A stretch of 64,000 nt of DNA from Amycolatopsis roodepoortensis (GCF_014873915.1 NZ_JADBEJ010000005.1:372001-436000), one strand, 5' to 3'. Counted from the first letter of the stretch, positions 50,804 through 59,840 are shown. The notes: a model not told the origin generated them from the sequence alone. Translations and numbers: made by a program.

Positions 50804-51397
50804 ATGGCCGGCCGCAGCTGGGCAGGCACGACCCTGGACGACCGCAAGGCCGCGCGGCGGGGACAACTCGTCGACGCGGGCCTCGACCTGCTCGGGACCC
50901 AGGGCAGCGCCGGGGTGAGTGTCCGCGCGGTGTGCCGTCACGCCAAGCTCACCGAGCGGTATTTCTACGAGAGCTTCGCCGACCGCGAGGAACTCGTCGT
51001 CGCGGTCTACGAGCACATCGGCGAGCAGGCCCGGCAGGCCCTGGTCGACGCGGTCAGCGACACGGCCGAGCCAGCCGAACGGGCGAAGGCCGCGGTCCGC
51101 GCCTTCGTCGAATTGATGCTCGACGATCCGCGCAAAGGCCGCGTGCTCCTGCTCGCGCCGATCACCGACCCCGCGCTGACCACGCGCGGGATCGCGCTCC
51201 TCCCCTCCTTCGCCGAGCTGGTCAGCGGGCAGCTGTCCCACGGTGACGCGGCCGAACGGCAGATGACCTCGATCGGGCTGGTCGGCGCGCTGAGCAACGT
51301 GTTCATCGCCTACCTGGACGGCTCGCTCAAGGTGAGCCGCGAGCGCCTGATCGAGCATTGCGTCCGCCTCGTACTCGGCGCCGACCGTCAGCCCTGA
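50804..51397 (+). CDS. TetR-family regulator
   Basis: TetR regulator of 197 residues. HTH in RGQLVDAGLDLLGTQGSAGVSVRAVCRHAKLTERYFYESFADREEL; the end holds an ordinary ligand domain. AGAGGAG is 6 bp before the ATG. It diverges from the DUF2236-LLM pair and likely represses them and itself through the repeats at 50742-50789. Its end overlaps the aldolase stop by 10 bp on the other strand. Confidence 0.92.
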   Translation: MAGRSWAGTTLDDRKAARRGQLVDAGLDLLGTQGSAGVSVRAVCRHAKLTERYFYESFADREELVVAVYEHIGEQARQALVDAVSDTAEPAERAKAAVRAFVELMLDDPRKGRVLLLAPITDPALTTRGIALLPSFAELVSGQLSHGDAAERQMTSIGLVGALSNVFIAYLDGSLKVSRERLIEHCVRLVLGADRQP

Positions 51398-52422
51398 CCG
51401 CGTTCGGCGACCAGCTGCAGGGCGATGTCGATGATCATGTCCTCCTGTCCGCCCACGTACTTCGCGGCGCCGACGCGATACAGGATTTCGTGCGCCGGGA
51501 CGTCGTACCGCTCGGCGGCGCGCTCGGCGTGCAGGAGGAAACTCGAGTACACCCCGGCGAATCCCTGCACGATCGACGACCGGTCCATCACCGGCAGCCG
51601 GGTGATGTAGGGCTTCACCACGTTCTCGGCCGCGTCCATCAGCACGTCCTTGTCGACACCGGTTCGGATCCCGAGCCGTTCGAACGTCGCCGCGAGGACC
51701 TCGGTCGGCGAGTTGCCCGCCCCCGCGCCGAGCGCCACGAGCGAACCGTCGATCTGCCGCGCGCCCGCCCGATAGGCGAGCACCGAGTTCGCGACGCCGA
51801 AGCTCAGGTTCTGGTGCCCGTGGTACCCGACCTGCGCCTCGTCGCCGAATTCCGCCACCAGCGCGGCGACGCGTTCACCGGCGTCCTCCAGGATCAGCGC
51901 CCCGGCGGAGTCGACGACGTACACGCATTGGCAGCCGGCGTCGACCATGATCCGGCCCTGCTTCGCCAGCGCCTCGGGCGTGGACATATGGGACAGCATC
52001 AGGAAACCGACCGTCTCCAGCCCGAGTTCCCTCGCCGCGCCGAAATGCTGGACGGAGACGTCGGCCTCGGTGCAGTGGGTCGCGATCCGGACCGCGCCCG
52101 CGCCGAGGTCGGCCGCCACGCGCAGATCGCCGACCGTGCCGAGTCCCGGCAGCAGCAGGACCGCGATCTTCGCGTGCCGCGCCTCGTCCACGGCCGCCTC
52201 GATCAGCTTCCGTTCGTCCACAAGGGAAAAGCCGTAGTTGAACGTCGAGCCGCCGAGGCCGTCGCCGTGGCTGACCTCGATCAGCGAGACCCCGGCGTCG
52301 TCCAGCGCCCGGACGGTGTCACGCACGTTCTTCTCGGTGAACTGATGCGCCATCGCGTGACTGCCGTCGCGCAGACTCGTGTCGACGATCCGGACCTGCC
52401 GGCTCACGTCGTCCCAGCTCAT
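51388..52422 (-). CDS. 4-hydroxy-2-oxovalerate aldolase (DmpG/HsaF type)
   Basis: Class II aldolase of 344 residues: metal and substrate residues in RIVDTSLRDGSHAMAHQ, GDGLGGSTFNYG, and YHGHQNLSFG; the C-terminal AERYDVPAHEILYRVG contacts the partner dehydrogenase. It cleaves 4-hydroxy-2-oxo acids into pyruvate and an aldehyde which is channelled to the acylating dehydrogenase. Such pairs end meta-cleavage of catechols or of the steroid AB rings (HsaF/HsaG); the hydratase is not in the window. Overlaps the dehydrogenase gene by 4 bp. Confidence 0.95.
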   Translation of the reverse strand: MSWDDVSRQVRIVDTSLRDGSHAMAHQFTEKNVRDTVRALDDAGVSLIEVSHGDGLGGSTFNYGFSLVDERKLIEAAVDEARHAKIAVLLLPGLGTVGDLRVAADLGAGAVRIATHCTEADVSVQHFGAARELGLETVGFLMLSHMSTPEALAKQGRIMVDAGCQCVYVVDSAGALILEDAGERVAALVAEFGDEAQVGYHGHQNLSFGVANSVLAYRAGARQIDGSLVALGAGAGNSPTEVLAATFERLGIRTGVDKDVLMDAAENVVKPYITRLPVMDRSSIVQGFAGVYSSFLLHAERAAERYDVPAHEILYRVGAAKYVGGQEDMIIDIALQLVAERGQG

Positions 52423-53321
52423 GCCGCCACCTCCTGAGTGGCCAGAAGGTCGCCGACGCGGGCGGCCGCGGCCGTCATGATGTCGAGGTTCCCGGCGTAT
52501 TTCGGCAGGAAGTCCCCGTTCCCGGCGACCTCCAGGAACACCGCTACCCGCGCCTGCCCGCTCCACCCAGGCCGGGGTGGGTCGTACTGAGGTTCCGCCT
52601 TGAGCGTGTAACCCGGCACGTAACCCTGGACCGTCTCGACCATCCGGTGGATGGATTCGCTCACCGCGTCGAAGTCCGCGTCCGGGTCGATCGCGCAGAA
52701 CACCGTGTCGCGCATGATCATCGGCGGTTCGACCGGATTGATGATGATGATCGCCTTGCCGCGGCTCGCTCCCCCGACGAGTTCGATCCCGCGCGCCGTC
52801 GTCGCGGTGAACTCGTCGATGTTCGCCCGGGTTCCCGGGCCCGCCGAGCGCGACGAGACGGATGCGACGATCTCCGCGTAGAGCACCGGCGTCACCCGCG
52901 ACACCGCGTGCACGATCGGGATCGTGGCCTGGCCGCCGCAGGTGATGAGGTTGACGTTCGGCACGTCCAGCCGTTCGGGCAGGCCCACGGCGGGGCAGGT
53001 GAACGGGCCGACCGCGGCCGGGGTCAGGTCGATCGCGCGGATCCCGGCGGTCGCGTACCGCGGCGCGTTCGCCAGGTGCGCCTTCGCCGAGGTCGCTTCG
53101 AAGACCAGGTCCGGCAGCTCGTCGCGCGACAGCAGCCAGTCGACGCCGCCGGCGGAGGTCTCCAGTCCCAGTTCCGCGGCCTTGGCCAGCCCGTCCGATT
53201 CCGGGTCCACGCCGACCATGTACCGCACCTCGACGTGCTCGCTGCGCCTCAGCTTCGCGAGCAGGTCGGTGCCGATGTTCCCGGGACCGACGATCGCGGC
53301 CACCGCTTTCCGTTGCGCCAT
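52419..53321 (-). CDS. Acetaldehyde/propionaldehyde dehydrogenase, CoA-acylating (MhpF/HsaG type)
   Basis: Enzyme of 300 residues that oxidises the aldehyde from the aldolase to acetyl- or propionyl-CoA. The NAD motif VGPGNIG (11-17) and the catalytic cysteine C128 in NLITCGGQATIP are clear. Forms a channelled complex with the aldolase encoded just downstream (4 bp overlap). It diverges from an IclR regulator by 41 bp, which probably controls the pair. Confidence 0.95.
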   Translation of the reverse strand: MAQRKAVAAIVGPGNIGTDLLAKLRRSEHVEVRYMVGVDPESDGLAKAAELGLETSAGGVDWLLSRDELPDLVFEATSAKAHLANAPRYATAGIRAIDLTPAAVGPFTCPAVGLPERLDVPNVNLITCGGQATIPIVHAVSRVTPVLYAEIVASVSSRSAGPGTRANIDEFTATTARGIELVGGASRGKAIIIINPVEPPMIMRDTVFCAIDPDADFDAVSESIHRMVETVQGYVPGYTLKAEPQYDPPRPGWSGQARVAVFLEVAGNGDFLPKYAGNLDIMTAAAARVGDLLATQEVAA

Positions 53322-53362
53322 GCCAGGTGACGCTCCCCGCTCGGATAGGGCACACTCAACCC

Positions 53363-54130
53363 ATGCGTGCCGCTGGGCGGAACGACGACCCGGAACGAAC
53401 CGGAGCGGACGGCCTCGTCGCCGCCCGGATCTCCGCGCTGCTCTCGGCCTTCCGCCCCGGTGACGACGCGCTCGGTGTTTCGGAGCTGGCGCGGCGGACC
53501 GGCCTGGCGAAGTCGACCGTCCACCGGCTCACCGGGCACCTGGTCGCGACCGGCTTGCTCGAACGCGAAGGCGCGGCGTTGCGGCTCGGGCTGAAGCTGT
53601 TCGAGATAGGCCAGCTGGCGGTCCGGCGGCGGGGACTCGTCGAGGCGGCGCGGCCGTATCTCGCCGATCTCCGTGAAGCGACCCGCAACACCGTGCATCT
53701 CGCGGTCTTGGAAGGCACCGAGGTCGTCTACCTCGACATCCTCCGGGGGCCCGACGCGCCGTCGTTGCCGTCCCGGATCGGCGGCCGGTTCCCCGCGCAC
53801 GCCACCGGCGTCGGCAAGGCGATCCTCGCTTTCTCGCCGGAATCCGTGGTGTCCCAAGTGATCGATGCCGGCTTGCCCCGCGTGAGCGTGCGGACGATCA
53901 CCGCCGCGGGGCTGCTGCGCCGTCAACTGGCCAAGATCCACGGCGAGGGAATCGCGTTCGAACGGGAGGAATCCGGCGTCGGTGTCGTCTGCGCGGCGAG
54001 CCCGCTGCTCGACGCGCAAGGGGTCGCGGTGGCGGCGTTGTCGATCTCCGGCTGGGCGAATCGCATGCACACCAACCGGGTCGCGCCCGCGGTGCGGACC
54101 GCCGCTTTGGCGTTGTCGCGCACTTTGTGA
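53363..54130 (+). CDS. IclR-family regulator
   Basis: Regulator of 255 residues: winged helix at about 20-80 (DDALGVSELARRTGLAKSTVHRLTGHLVATGLLER), followed by the IclR effector domain (SRIGGRFPAHATGVGKAILAFSP and FEREESGVGVVCAASPLLD). It starts at ATG 53363 with no good ribosome site, so it may be leaderless. Divergent from the aldehyde dehydrogenase-aldolase operon, which is typical of IclR regulators for aromatic or steroid breakdown. Ligand unknown. Confidence 0.92.
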   Translation: MRAAGRNDDPERTGADGLVAARISALLSAFRPGDDALGVSELARRTGLAKSTVHRLTGHLVATGLLEREGAALRLGLKLFEIGQLAVRRRGLVEAARPYLADLREATRNTVHLAVLEGTEVVYLDILRGPDAPSLPSRIGGRFPAHATGVGKAILAFSPESVVSQVIDAGLPRVSVRTITAAGLLRRQLAKIHGEGIAFEREESGVGVVCAASPLLDAQGVAVAALSISGWANRMHTNRVAPAVRTAALALSRTL

Positions 54131-54133
54131 GCG

Positions 54134-55237
54134 CTACGCGACGAGCCCACGCCGGACCAGTTCCGGACGCACGCCCTCGCCGAACCAGTACGCCTCCTCG
54201 AGATGCGGGTATCCGGAGAGGACGAACTCCTCGATGCCGTGCGCGTGGTATTCCTCGATGAGGTCGGCGACTTCCCCGTGGCTGCCGACGAGGGCCGTGC
54301 CCGCGCCACCGCGCACGAGGCCGATGCCGGCCCAGAGATTCGGGTACACCTCCAGCCCGCGGACGCCGCCGTCGGTCTTCCCGCCGTGCAGCGCGGCCAT
54401 CCGTTGCTGGCCGACGGATTCGCTGGCGGACAACTGCTTCTGGGTGTGGGCGATCCGGTCCGGGTCGATCGCGTCCAGCAGTTTTCCCGCCTCCGCCCAG
54501 GCTTCCGCCGACGTGTCACGCGAGAGGGTGTGCAGCCGGATGCCGAAACGGAGCTTCCGTCCCTGTTCCTCGGCGAGCTCGCGGACCTTGGCGATCTTCT
54601 CGGCGACCTGCGCGGGCGGCTCGCCCCACGTGAGGTAGACGTCGGCGTGCCTCGCCGCGATCGGCAGCGCCGCCGCGGACGAACCGCCGAAATAGATGGG
54701 CGGAACCGGATCCGGCGCCGCGCGTGTGGTCGCGCCCTCGACCTTGAGGTGCTCGCCGTCGAAGTCGAACGGCTTGCCGCTCCACACGCCTCGCACGATC
54801 TCGAGGAACTCGCCGGTGCGGGCGTAACGCTGGTCGTGGTCGTGCCAGTCGCCGAACCGGCGCTGCTCGACCGTGTCGCCGCCGGTGACGACGTTGAGCA
54901 GCACGCGTCCCTGCGAGATCCGCTGGAACGTGCCTGCCATCTGCGCGGCAAGCGTCGGCGAGACCGTGCCGGGCCGGAACGCGACCAGGAACTTGAGGGT
55001 TCTCGTCTCGCGGATCAGGGCGGCCGTCGTCAGCCAGGCGTCCTCGCACCAGGTGCCGGTCGGCGTCAGCACGCCCTCGAAACCGTTGGCCTCGGCGGCG
55101 CGGGCGACCTGCGCGAGATAGTCGAGGCTCGGCTCGCGGGCGGCGGACGCCCCGGCGGCGCGGCTGGCGTGGAAGTGCTCCACGATCGTCCGGCCGTCAC
55201 CGGTGGTGGGCAGGAACCAATGCAGCTTCAACGTCAC
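54134..55237 (-). CDS. SsuD/alkanesulfonate-type FMN monooxygenase
   Basis: Luciferase-like protein of 367 residues in the alkanesulfonate monooxygenase group: KLHWFLPTTGDGR, GTWCEDAWLTTAALIRETRTLKFLVAFRPG, GRVLLNVVTGGD, and YFGGSSAAALPIAARHADVYL. It would use reduced FMN to desulfonate an organosulfonate, or oxidise a sulfone. No SsuABC transporter is nearby and it is not in an obvious operon. Its stop is 4 bp from that of the IclR gene. Confidence 0.9.
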   Translation of the reverse strand: MTLKLHWFLPTTGDGRTIVEHFHASRAAGASAAREPSLDYLAQVARAAEANGFEGVLTPTGTWCEDAWLTTAALIRETRTLKFLVAFRPGTVSPTLAAQMAGTFQRISQGRVLLNVVTGGDTVEQRRFGDWHDHDQRYARTGEFLEIVRGVWSGKPFDFDGEHLKVEGATTRAAPDPVPPIYFGGSSAAALPIAARHADVYLTWGEPPAQVAEKIAKVRELAEEQGRKLRFGIRLHTLSRDTSAEAWAEAGKLLDAIDPDRIAHTQKQLSASESVGQQRMAALHGGKTDGGVRGLEVYPNLWAGIGLVRGGAGTALVGSHGEVADLIEEYHAHGIEEFVLSGYPHLEEAYWFGEGVRPELVRRGLVA

Positions 55238-55311
55238 GGTTCCGAGCTTCGGCTGCCCGCACCGGACTGGTCAATCCGCGAGCCTCGCGTCCCGCGATCT
55301 GGACGCCCTCC

Positions 55312-55337
55312 CCCGCATTTCGTCCTCTAGATGCGGG
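55312..55337. repeat. Small stem-loop with TTTCGTCCTCTAGA core (copy 2)
   Basis: CCCGCATTTCGTCCTCTAGA followed by TGCGGG; 7-bp arms. Closely related to copies at 18189 and 55457, with two base changes in the loop. Confidence 0.5.
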
Positions 55338-55360
55338 CAAGGGGCGTGGCACCAGGACGC

Positions 55361-55413
55361 GTCGCGAAAGCCACTTTCGGGACGTCTGATGTCCTCAAAG
55401 TGGCTTTCGCGAC
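55361..55413. repeat. Hairpin GTCGCGAAAGCCACTTT
   Basis: 17-bp outer arms GTCGCGAAAGCCACTTT and complement, plus an inner GGAC/GTCC pairing. Same length and layout as the GTGAAGG family but with a different core. It lies between two TTTAGTCCTCT stem-loops in the 245-bp gap between the monooxygenase and metallo-beta-lactamase-fold genes. Confidence 0.65.
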
Positions 55414-55456
55414 GCTCCGATCGGAGCTCGGCCGCGCGTACGACGCTGAGTGCCTT

Positions 55457-55482
55457 CCCGCGTTTAGTCCTCTGAACGCGGG
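55457..55482. repeat. Small stem-loop with TTTAGTCCTCTGAA core (copy 3)
   Basis: CCCGCGTTTAGTCCTCTGAA followed by CGCGGG; 8-bp arms, perfect. It abuts the stop codon of the following minus-strand gene, as copy 1 abuts the TetR stop. Confidence 0.6.
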
Positions 55483-56193
55483 TCAGCCGCCGAACATCAG
55501 CCGCCATTCGTCCAGCGACTTCGGCCGGAACACGAAGTTCGTGTCCTTCACCCGCGACAGGTTCGCCGACGGCTCCGCCGAGTACTGGTGTCCCGGATAG
55601 ACGACCGGATCGCCGTCAAGTCCGGCCAGCCACTGCAGGCTCCGGTAGATCGCCTCGGCGTCGCCGCCGGGAAAATCGGTCCGGCCGCAGCCTTCGAGGA
55701 ACAGCGTGTCGCCGGAGACGAGCTTCCCGTCGACCAGGAAGCACTGGCTGCCCGGGGTGTGCCCCGGCGTGTGCAGCAGCCGGATCGGCACCGCGCCGAC
55801 CTCGATGACGTCGTCGTGGTCGTGCGATCGCAGATCGGTTCCGGAGACACCGGTGATCCGGCGGACCCACTCGGCCTCCGCGCCGTTGACGTGGATCGGC
55901 ACCTGGACGCGTTCCAGCAGCTCCGCGATCCCCGGCAGCGAGAAGCCCATCATCTCGCCGCCGACGTGGTCGGGATGGTGATGCGTGGCGAGGACGCCGG
56001 TCAGCCGCATGCCGTCGGCCTCCAGCAGGTCCAGAAGATCGCCGACGGCGTACGCCGGGTCGACGATGACGGCCTCGTTCGTCTCCCGGTCGCCGATCAG
56101 ATAGGCGAAGTTGACCATCTGCGTCGCGACGGGGTCTCCCACCGCGAAGTCACGGCCCGCGAGCAATTGCCGGAAGTACAGCCTGTCAGCCAT
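55483..56193 (-). CDS. MBL-fold hydrolase (glyoxalase II-like)
   Basis: Metallo-beta-lactamase-fold hydrolase of 236 residues. Metal ligands: H71, H73, D75, H76 in ATHHHPDHVGG, then HTPGHTPGS and the bridging aspartate in LVSGDTLFLEGCGRTD. This resembles glyoxalase II and persulfide dioxygenases. In mycothiol-producing actinobacteria it might act on S-conjugates of mycothiol, which would suit the DinB gene 17 bp upstream. Ends at a small stem-loop. Confidence 0.9.
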   Translation of the reverse strand: MADRLYFRQLLAGRDFAVGDPVATQMVNFAYLIGDRETNEAVIVDPAYAVGDLLDLLEADGMRLTGVLATHHHPDHVGGEMMGFSLPGIAELLERVQVPIHVNGAEAEWVRRITGVSGTDLRSHDHDDVIEVGAVPIRLLHTPGHTPGSQCFLVDGKLVSGDTLFLEGCGRTDFPGGDAEAIYRSLQWLAGLDGDPVVYPGHQYSAEPSANLSRVKDTNFVFRPKSLDEWRLMFGG

Positions 56194-56210
56194 GCGGACA
56201 CCTTACGGCG

Positions 56211-56735
56211 CTACTCCCCCGTGGTTCCGTCGGCCAGCTCCCGCAGGATGTCCAGATGCCCGACGTGCCGCGCCGTTTCCTGGACGACGTGCGCGAGCAC
56301 CCAGCGGACGGTGAACTTCCCCGACCTGCGCGCGCGGTCGTCCGGCGAGACCCCGGCCAGCGACGACTCCGCCAAGGCCCACTCGGCGCGGTACGCCGCG
56401 ACGACGGAACGCGGGTCGTCGTCTTCGGTCAGATCCCAGCTCGGATCCGGCGAGCCTTCCCACAGCGAAGGCAGATCCGCGCCGCCCGCCTCGATCGAGA
56501 GCCACCAGCGCTCCACAGCGGTCAGATGCTTGAGCAGCCCTAGCGCGCTCATCCGCGGGGACGACGGCAGCGGTGTCGCGGCGGCCTGATCCCTGGTCAG
56601 CCCGGCGACCTTGTTCACCGCTGTCGCGCGGAGGAACCGCAGGAAGTCCCACTGGAGCCCGGCCTCGTCTTCGGCGATCCCGCCCGGCCAGGCACGCTCC
56701 ACCGGCTCAGCGGTACTCGAACTCGTGTTCGACAT
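56211..56735 (-). CDS. DinB/DUF664 family protein (mycothiol transferase-like)
   Basis: Four-helix-bundle protein of 174 residues: QWDFLRFLRATAVNKVAGLTRDQAAATPLPSSPRMSALGLLKHLTAVERWW and RWVLAHVVQETARHVGHLDILRELADG. The three histidines (in LLKHLTAVE, VLAHVV and ETARHVGHLD) are the metal site of DinB-type mycothiol-dependent transferases and hydrolases. It would attach or remove mycothiol on an electrophile. ATG 56735. It precedes the MBL-fold hydrolase gene by 17 bp, so the two form an operon. A repeat array lies upstream. Confidence 0.9.
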   Translation of the reverse strand: MSNTSSSTAEPVERAWPGGIAEDEAGLQWDFLRFLRATAVNKVAGLTRDQAAATPLPSSPRMSALGLLKHLTAVERWWLSIEAGGADLPSLWEGSPDPSWDLTEDDDPRSVVAAYRAEWALAESSLAGVSPDDRARRSGKFTVRWVLAHVVQETARHVGHLDILRELADGTTGE

Positions 56736-56756
56736 GCCGCTCACCCTACACATCCG

Positions 56757-56859
56757 GCGTAACTCGCGTGATTGAGCGCATAACTCGCGTGATCGAAGGC
56801 GCAACTCGTGAGTTACGCGCCCAAACACGCGAGTTACGCGCCTGATCACGCGAGTTACG
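56757..56859. repeat. Second long hairpin of 21-nt units
   Basis: About two and a half units of the type GCGTAACTCGCGTGATTGAG are followed, without spacer, by two and a half in reverse orientation (AGTTACGCGCCCAAACACGC, AGTTACGCGCCTGATCACGC). The core CGTAACTCGCGTG is shared with the array at 28079. It fills most of the 153-bp gap between the divergent DinB and DMT-type genes. Confidence 0.75.
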
Positions 56860-56888
56860 TGTCGGCACCGCAGGGCTAGGCTCGATTC

Positions 56889-57740
56889 ATGTGGTGGGGT
56901 TTGGCTTGCGCGTTCTTCGCGGCCTGTGCGTACGGCGTCGCTTCGGTGATGCAGGCGATCGCCGCGAAAGCGACGTCGGGCGCGGAAGACCGCGTCGATC
57001 CCCGCCTGCTCGTGCGGGTGCTGCGGCAATGGAAGTTCGTCGCGGGTCTCGCGCTCGACGTCATCGGGTTCGTCGCGCAGGTCGCCGCGCTCCGGGTGCT
57101 GCCGCTCTTTGTGGTCCAGGCGGCGCTGGCGGGAAGCCTCGCCGTGACAGCGGTGGCCGCGCGGACGCTCGGGGTCCGGCTCGGCCGTCGCGAGTGGACG
57201 GCGGTCGCGGTCGTCTGCGCCGGGCTCGCGTTGCTCGGGATGTCGGCGGAGAGCGAGGGTTCGGCGTCGACCGGGCTGGGTTTCCGGCTCGCGCTGGTCG
57301 GCGCGGTCGTGGTGCTCGGCACGGCCGGGATGTTCGCCGGACGCGCGCCGCGCCGGATCCGGACACCGGCGCTGGGCCTGATCGCCGGCCTGTGCTTCGG
57401 CGTGGTCGCCCTCTCCGGCCGCGCGCTCACCAGCCTGGCCCCGCTCGATCTGCTGGCCGACCCGGCGACCTACACGCTCTGTGTGGCGGGCGCGCTGGCG
57501 ATGTTGTTCTACGCCACCGCGTTGCAGCGCGGCAGCGTCACCACGTCGACCGCGATGATGGTCATCGGCGAGACCGTTCTTCCATCCCTGATCGGGGTGC
57601 TCGTGCTGGGTGACACCACGCGACCCGGGTTCGCGGCCGTCGCGGCGGTCGGGTTCGTGCTCGCGGTTTCGGCGGCGCTGGCGCTGGCCCGCTTCGGCGA
57701 GCCCGCGCCGATCGAGCCGGTCAGCGCGCCGCTCGGCTGA
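56889..57740 (+). CDS. DMT-superfamily (EamA/NIPA-like) membrane protein
   Basis: Membrane protein of 283 residues with nine or ten helices. CAFFAACAYGVASVMQAIAAKA at the start and ALQRGSVTTSTAMMVIGETVLPSLIGVLVLGD near the end are typical of drug/metabolite transporters of the NIPA- and EamA-like kind. Exported or imported substrate is unknown. The last 20 bp overlap the end of the convergent permease gene. Confidence 0.8.
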   Translation: MWWGLACAFFAACAYGVASVMQAIAAKATSGAEDRVDPRLLVRVLRQWKFVAGLALDVIGFVAQVAALRVLPLFVVQAALAGSLAVTAVAARTLGVRLGRREWTAVAVVCAGLALLGMSAESEGSASTGLGFRLALVGAVVVLGTAGMFAGRAPRRIRTPALGLIAGLCFGVVALSGRALTSLAPLDLLADPATYTLCVAGALAMLFYATALQRGSVTTSTAMMVIGETVLPSLIGVLVLGDTTRPGFAAVAAVGFVLAVSAALALARFGEPAPIEPVSAPLG

Positions 57741-58758
57741 CCCCGCGCCGGGACACCAGCAGCCACGCCAGGTACAACCCGCCGATCGCCCCGGTCACGA
57801 GACCGACGGGCAGGCCCGCCAGGAACTGCTGGGTGATCAGATCACTGGTCACCAGCAGGAGCATGCCCATCAGCGCCGCGGCGGCGAGCCCCGGGCCCGA
57901 CGACCTCGTGAGCCGCTTCGCCAGCTGAGGCGCGGCGAGTGCCAGGAACGCGATCGGACCGGCGGCCGCGGTCGCGATCGAACACAGCCCCACGCTGACC
58001 CCGAGGAGCACGACCCGGCTCCGCTGCACCGGCACGCCGAGTCCCTTGGCCGAGTCGTCCCCCATCTCCAGCAGGGAAAGCCTTCTGCCGTAGACGAGGG
58101 CGGGCGGCAGCAGGACGGCGATGGCGATGGCGACCGGGACGACGTGCTCCCAGCCGCGGCCGTTGAGCCCGCCGACCAGCCACGCCTGCGCCGCCAGGCC
58201 GTCCTGCCAGGAGGCCCTGGTGATCAGGTAGGAGTTGAACGCGAGCAGCATCGCGTTCACGCCGATACCGACGAGGATCAGGCGAAACGTGTGCACGCCG
58301 CCTTTCAGCGCGAGCAACGCGATCAGGCCCGCGGTCACGACGCCACCGACCAGGGCACCCAGCGAAACCTGGAGCATGCCGCCGTGCACCACGATGATCG
58401 TCAGCAGCGCGCCGGCGGCCGCGCCCTCGGTGAAGCCGATGAAGTCGGGGCTGCCCAACGGATTTCCGGACAGGCTCTGCAGGATCGCGCCGCTGACCGC
58501 GAGGGCGCCGCCGACCAGTAGCGCGGTCAGCAGCCGGGGCAGCCGCAGGGTGGTCACGATGAACTCGGTGCTCCGGTCGCCGAAGCCGAAGAGCGTCTGG
58601 ATGACCTCGCCGACGGACAACGGGTAGTCGCCGGTGGTCATGCTGACGGCGCCGAGGAAGAACACGGCGATGGCCAGCAGCGCGACGACGATCGCGGCCC
58701 GCGGGGTGACGCGAAGGGAAAGTCCGCCGCCCGGGGTGCGCAGGACGCGGGTGCTCAT
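57721..58758 (-). CDS. Iron-siderophore ABC importer permease (FecCD family, FepG-like)
   Basis: Permease of 345 residues of the FecCD family with about ten helices: RLPRLLTALLVGGALAVSGAILQSLSGNPLGSPDFIGFTEGAAAGALL is the characteristic N-terminal stretch, and GPIAFLALAAPQLAKRLT the ATPase contact. Follows the other permease by 23 bp; together they form the heterodimeric channel of a ferric-siderophore importer. The matching cytoplasmic ATPase is not seen in the window. Under IdeR control from the box upstream of the first permease. Confidence 0.95.
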   Translation of the reverse strand: MSTRVLRTPGGGLSLRVTPRAAIVVALLAIAVFFLGAVSMTTGDYPLSVGEVIQTLFGFGDRSTEFIVTTLRLPRLLTALLVGGALAVSGAILQSLSGNPLGSPDFIGFTEGAAAGALLTIIVVHGGMLQVSLGALVGGVVTAGLIALLALKGGVHTFRLILVGIGVNAMLLAFNSYLITRASWQDGLAAQAWLVGGLNGRGWEHVVPVAIAIAVLLPPALVYGRRLSLLEMGDDSAKGLGVPVQRSRVVLLGVSVGLCSIATAAAGPIAFLALAAPQLAKRLTRSSGPGLAAAALMGMLLLVTSDLITQQFLAGLPVGLVTGAIGGLYLAWLLVSRRGVSRAAR

Positions 58759-58781
58759 CCGTGGGTGCTCCTTGATCGCGG

Positions 58782-59825
58782 TCACAGCCTGGCCAGCTTC
58801 CTGCGGCGGCAGAGCGCGATGAACACCGGCGCGCCGAGGAACGCGACGACGATCCCCGCCTGCAGTTCCTCCGGCGGGTTCAGCACGCGGCCGACGACGT
58901 CGGCGCCGATCAGCGCGATCGGCGCGAGCAGCATCGAGTACGGCAGGACCCAGCGCTGGTCCGGGCCGACCAGCAGGCGCGCGGCGTGCGGTACGGCGAG
59001 CCCGAGGAACACGACCGGTCCGATCGCCGCGGTACCCGCGCCGCAGAGCAGGGTCACCACGATCGCGCCCAGCACCCGGGTGCGGCCGACGTGGGCGCCG
59101 AGCGCCTTGCCGGTCTGGTCGCCGAGCGCGAGGACGTTGAGCGGGCGGGCCAGCAGCAGCGCGATGATCGCGCCGACCGCCACGAACGGCGAGATCTGCC
59201 AGAACACGTCCCATTTCCGGCCGCTGAGCGAACCGACGTTCCAGAAGCGGAACTGGTTGAACGTCTCGGGCATCAGCAGCAGGATCCCGACGATGTAGGC
59301 CTGCAGCACGGCCATGACGGCCGAGCCGGCGAGCACGAGCCGGTCCGGCGTGGCGCTGCGCCCCGCGGAGCCGAGCACGTACACCACGACCGAGGCGATC
59401 GCCGCTCCGGCGAAGGCGAACCAGATGTAACCGAGCACGCTGGTGACGCCGACGAACGCGATCCCCGAGACGACCGCTGCCGAAGCACCGGTGTTGACCC
59501 CGAGGAGGCCCGGGTCGGCGAGCGGGTTCCGGGTGAGCGCCTGCATCACCGCACCGGCCAGGCCGAGCGCCACCCCGACGACCACGCCCAGCAGGGTCCG
59601 CGGGATACGGAGGTCGTGGATGATCACGGCCTCGGTCGAGCCGTCGTTGTGCCACAGCACCGACCAGGTGGAGGTGAACGGGATGCTCTTCGACCCCACC
59701 CAGATGCTGAGCAGGAACACCAGCGCCAGCAGGGCGAGCCCCACCAGCAGTCCGCCGGCGCGGAACGTCCGTGCCGCCGCGCTGGGCGGGGACGCCGCGG
59801 CGGGCGGGCGTTCGGTGACGACCAC
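58782..59825 (-). CDS. Iron-siderophore ABC importer permease (FecCD family, FepD-like)
   Basis: Permease of 347 residues: RIPRTLLGVVVGVALGLAGAVMQALTRNPLADPGLLGVNTGASAAVV, and GPVVFLGLAVPHAARLLVGPD. First gene of the leftward iron operon, 15 bp from an IdeR box at 59841-59859, with GGAGG before the ATG. It pairs with the FepG-like protein and, presumably, with the binding lipoprotein encoded at 63484. Confidence 0.95.
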   Translation of the reverse strand: MVVTERPPAAASPPSAAARTFRAGGLLVGLALLALVFLLSIWVGSKSIPFTSTWSVLWHNDGSTEAVIIHDLRIPRTLLGVVVGVALGLAGAVMQALTRNPLADPGLLGVNTGASAAVVSGIAFVGVTSVLGYIWFAFAGAAIASVVVYVLGSAGRSATPDRLVLAGSAVMAVLQAYIVGILLLMPETFNQFRFWNVGSLSGRKWDVFWQISPFVAVGAIIALLLARPLNVLALGDQTGKALGAHVGRTRVLGAIVVTLLCGAGTAAIGPVVFLGLAVPHAARLLVGPDQRWVLPYSMLLAPIALIGADVVGRVLNPPEELQAGIVVAFLGAPVFIALCRRRKLARL

Positions 59826-59840
59826 GGAACCTCCTTCGAG

